Shown in pieces: positions 5,153 to 6,659 of a stretch of DNA of 6,659 nt. This DNA comes from JACDAN01 sp036380355 (GTDB lineage: Bacteria; Actinomycetota; Thermoleophilia; Gaiellales; Gaiellaceae): the NCBI GenBank assembly GCA_036380355.1, contig DASVEW010000072.1, forward strand, positions 1 through 6,659. The letters run 5' to 3'. The stretch's first letter is position 1; each line of letters starts with the position of its first letter. A model generated the notes under the pieces. It was not told the origin of the DNA. It worked only from the letters and a program-made list of their open reading frames with translations, and ran no database searches. The position numbers were made by a program, and so were the translations under genes.

Positions 5153-6529
5153 TCAGACTCCAGCAGGCTCGAACCTGAGCTTCGCCAGTGTCCGGCCCGC
5201 GGGAACGCGGGTCGGATACTTGCGCGTGAAGCAGGCGCGGCAGAGCTCGTTGTCGGGGCGGCGTGTGGCTGCCTGCACGCCGTCGAGCGAGAGGTGGGCG
5301 AGGGACGTCGCTCCGAGGTCGCGCCTCGTCTCCTCCACGGTCTGGTCCGACGCGACCAGCTGGCGGTCGTCGCCGAAGTCGATTCCGTAGAAGCAGGGCG
5401 CCACGATCGGCGGCGACGAGATCCGCACGTGGACCTCGGTCGCGCCCCCCTCGAAGAGCATCGCCACGAGCTGGCGCATGGTCGTGCCGCGGACGATCGA
5501 GTCGTCCACCACGACGACCCGCTTGCCGGCCACCTCGTCCAGCGGGTTGAACTTCAGCTTGATCCCCTGCTCGCGGAGCTTCTGGTCCGGCTGGATGAAG
5601 GTGCGCCCGACGTAGCGGTTCTTGATCAGGCCCTCGTTGAACGGGATCCCGGAGGCGCGGGCGAAGCCGATGGCGGCCGGCGTCCCCGAGTCGGGCACGG
5701 GCATGACGAGATCGGCTTCCGCGGGGGCCTCTCCGGCGAGCGTCTCGCCCATCCGCACGCGTGCCTGGTGCACCTCGACGCCCTCGAGCCGGGAGTCCGG
5801 CCGCGCCAGGTAGATGAATTCGAAGAGACAGAGGCTCTCGGATGGATGCGCGATCTGCTGCGTCTCGACGTCCTCGCCGACCACGACGAGCTCACCGGCG
5901 CCGACCTCCCGAACAGCCTCGGCGCCGACGAGGTCGAGCGCGCAGCTCTCGGACGCCAGCACCCAGTCTCCGCCGAGGCTGCCGAGGACGAGCGGACGGA
6001 ACCCTTGCGGGTCGCGGAAGCCAATCAGCTTCCCTTCCGTCAGTGCGACGACGGTGGTCGCGCCGTCGACGCGCTCGACCGTGTGCGCGACGGCTTCGGG
6101 GAGCGGCGAGGGGTCGTTCGCGATCAGGGCCGCGATCACCTCGGAGTCGGAGCTCGATCCGAGCTTCACACCGTCCGCCTCCAGCTCTTCGCGCAGCTCC
6201 TCGGCGTTCGTCAGGTTGCCGTTGTGGCCGAGCGCGACCGTGCGGGCCCGGCCGTGGTGGACGAGCGGCTGGGCGTTCGCCCAGCGCGTCGACCCGGTGG
6301 TCGAGTAGCGCGTGTGGCCGATCGCGAGCTGGCCGTCGAGCCCGTGCAGCGTCTGCTCGGAGAACACCTGGGCGACGAGCCCCATGTCGCGGACGACGGT
6401 CAGCCGTCCCCGGTCCGACACGGCGATTCCCGCCGACTCCTGGCCCCGGTGCTGCAGCGCGAACAGCCCGAAGTAGGCGACGCGGGCGACGTCCCGCTCC
6501 GGCGCCCGGATGCCGAAGAGGCCGCACAT
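5153..6529 (-). CDS. purF: Glutamine PRPP amidotransferase, [4Fe-4S] type
   Basis: PurF makes phosphoribosylamine from PRPP and glutamine, the committed step of purine synthesis. The N-terminal Ntn glutaminase domain begins MCGLFGI, with nucleophile C2, and contains LQHRGQESAGI (25-35), GHTRYSTTG (71-79) and GHNGNLTN (101-108). The phosphoribosyltransferase domain has the PRPP loop VVVVDDSIVRGTT (338-350). Four cysteines match the iron-sulfur ligands of Bacillus subtilis PurF: C234, C379, C430 and C433. There is no propeptide, so methionine removal alone would expose Cys2, unlike the B. subtilis enzyme. At 458 residues it is near the family norm. The ATG directly follows the upstream gene's TAG (TAGATG), and AGGAGGTGG at 6549-6541 is a plausible though slightly distant ribosome site. 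Confidence 0.98.
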   Translation of the reverse strand: MCGLFGIRAPERDVARVAYFGLFALQHRGQESAGIAVSDRGRLTVVRDMGLVAQVFSEQTLHGLDGQLAIGHTRYSTTGSTRWANAQPLVHHGRARTVALGHNGNLTNAEELREELEADGVKLGSSSDSEVIAALIANDPSPLPEAVAHTVERVDGATTVVALTEGKLIGFRDPQGFRPLVLGSLGGDWVLASESCALDLVGAEAVREVGAGELVVVGEDVETQQIAHPSESLCLFEFIYLARPDSRLEGVEVHQARVRMGETLAGEAPAEADLVMPVPDSGTPAAIGFARASGIPFNEGLIKNRYVGRTFIQPDQKLREQGIKLKFNPLDEVAGKRVVVVDDSIVRGTTMRQLVAMLFEGGATEVHVRISSPPIVAPCFYGIDFGDDRQLVASDQTVEETRRDLGATSLAHLSLDGVQAATRRPDNELCRACFTRKYPTRVPAGRTLAKLRFEPAGV

Positions 6530-6659
6530 CTAGACGGCGCCCACCTCCTCGGCGAAGTCCGGGACGTGGTCGCCGGCGAGCACGAAGCGAACGGTGTCCG
6601 GCTCGGGCACGTCCACGACGGCCTCGATCCCGCTCCATTCGGCCATCTCCCGAAGTGTC
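6530..6659 (-). CDS. 3' end of an unrecognised upstream gene (42 codons)
   Basis: In the frame ending at TAG (6532-6530) the minus strand is open to the window edge and encodes 42 residues, including WSGIEAVVDVPEPDTVRF and a C-terminal FAEEVGAV. The composition and codon pattern match neighbouring genes, and the stop abuts the purF ATG exactly, so this is likely the preceding gene of the purine operon. I do not recognise the segment. It does not look like the C-terminus of PurL or PurQ, the usual neighbours of purF, but 42 residues are too few to decide. Confidence 0.6.
   Translation of the reverse strand, partial: TLREMAEWSGIEAVVDVPEPDTVRFVLAGDHVPDFAEEVGAV

Noticed and set aside
5137..5165. 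Possible bidirectional terminator between the small gene and purF
   Set aside because: The only symmetry is a short GCTCGAGC palindrome and AGTCAGACT; neither forms a stable stem with a U-run. GTCAGAC here shares only the centre of the 17-bp repeat, by chance.
2968..5178. 736-codon open frame on the plus strand
   Set aside because: It crosses purM antisense and ctaG out of frame, with no recognisable domain and a change of composition at each real gene boundary.

Overview
The window is 6.66 kb of very GC-rich, densely coding DNA with almost no intergenic space. Strong G/C bias at third codon positions, a [4Fe-4S]-type PurF, a Mycobacterium-like cystathionine beta-synthase and a caa3/CtaG-type oxidase assembly protein together suggest a high-GC actinobacterial lineage. 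A Thermoleophilia-like environmental genome is my best guess, but this is inference from composition and protein style, not a database result.

Layout, right to left on the minus strand: the 3' end of an unrecognised gene (6659-6530), directly abutting purF (6529-5153); after a 1.13 kb interruption, purM (4023-3103), purN (3106-2567) and purH (2570-1032), joined by 4-bp stop/start overlaps; then a 100-bp gap carrying two copies of a 17-bp repeat; then a zinc-dependent nucleoside deaminase (931-467); and 10 bp later the first 152 codons of a cystathionine beta-synthase-type PLP enzyme that leaves the window at base 1. PurF, PurN, PurM and PurH carry out steps 1, 3, 5 and 9-10 of de novo IMP synthesis, so most of the minus strand is a purine operon.

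The interruption between purF and purM is a two-gene plus-strand cassette: ctaG (4022-4843) and an 88-residue two-helix membrane protein (4883-5149). It fits with no slack. The ATG of ctaG and the most likely ATG of purM share the same CATG tetranucleotide on opposite strands, and the small gene's stop lies 3 bp from the purF stop. The purine genes therefore flank an oppositely oriented membrane gene pair, a layout that could be a noncontiguous operon or a recent insertion.

The parts that ordinary annotation does not explain are: the nested ctaG cassette with its shared start and missing terminators; the repeat pair that supplies the deaminase's start codon and first residues; and a 12-bp perfect inverted repeat inside purN, enclosing a second hairpin and written in codons richer in A/T than the rest of the gene. 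I found no CRISPR array, tRNA, rRNA, transposase, riboswitch or convincing rho-independent terminator. No stretch over 300 bp is gene-free.
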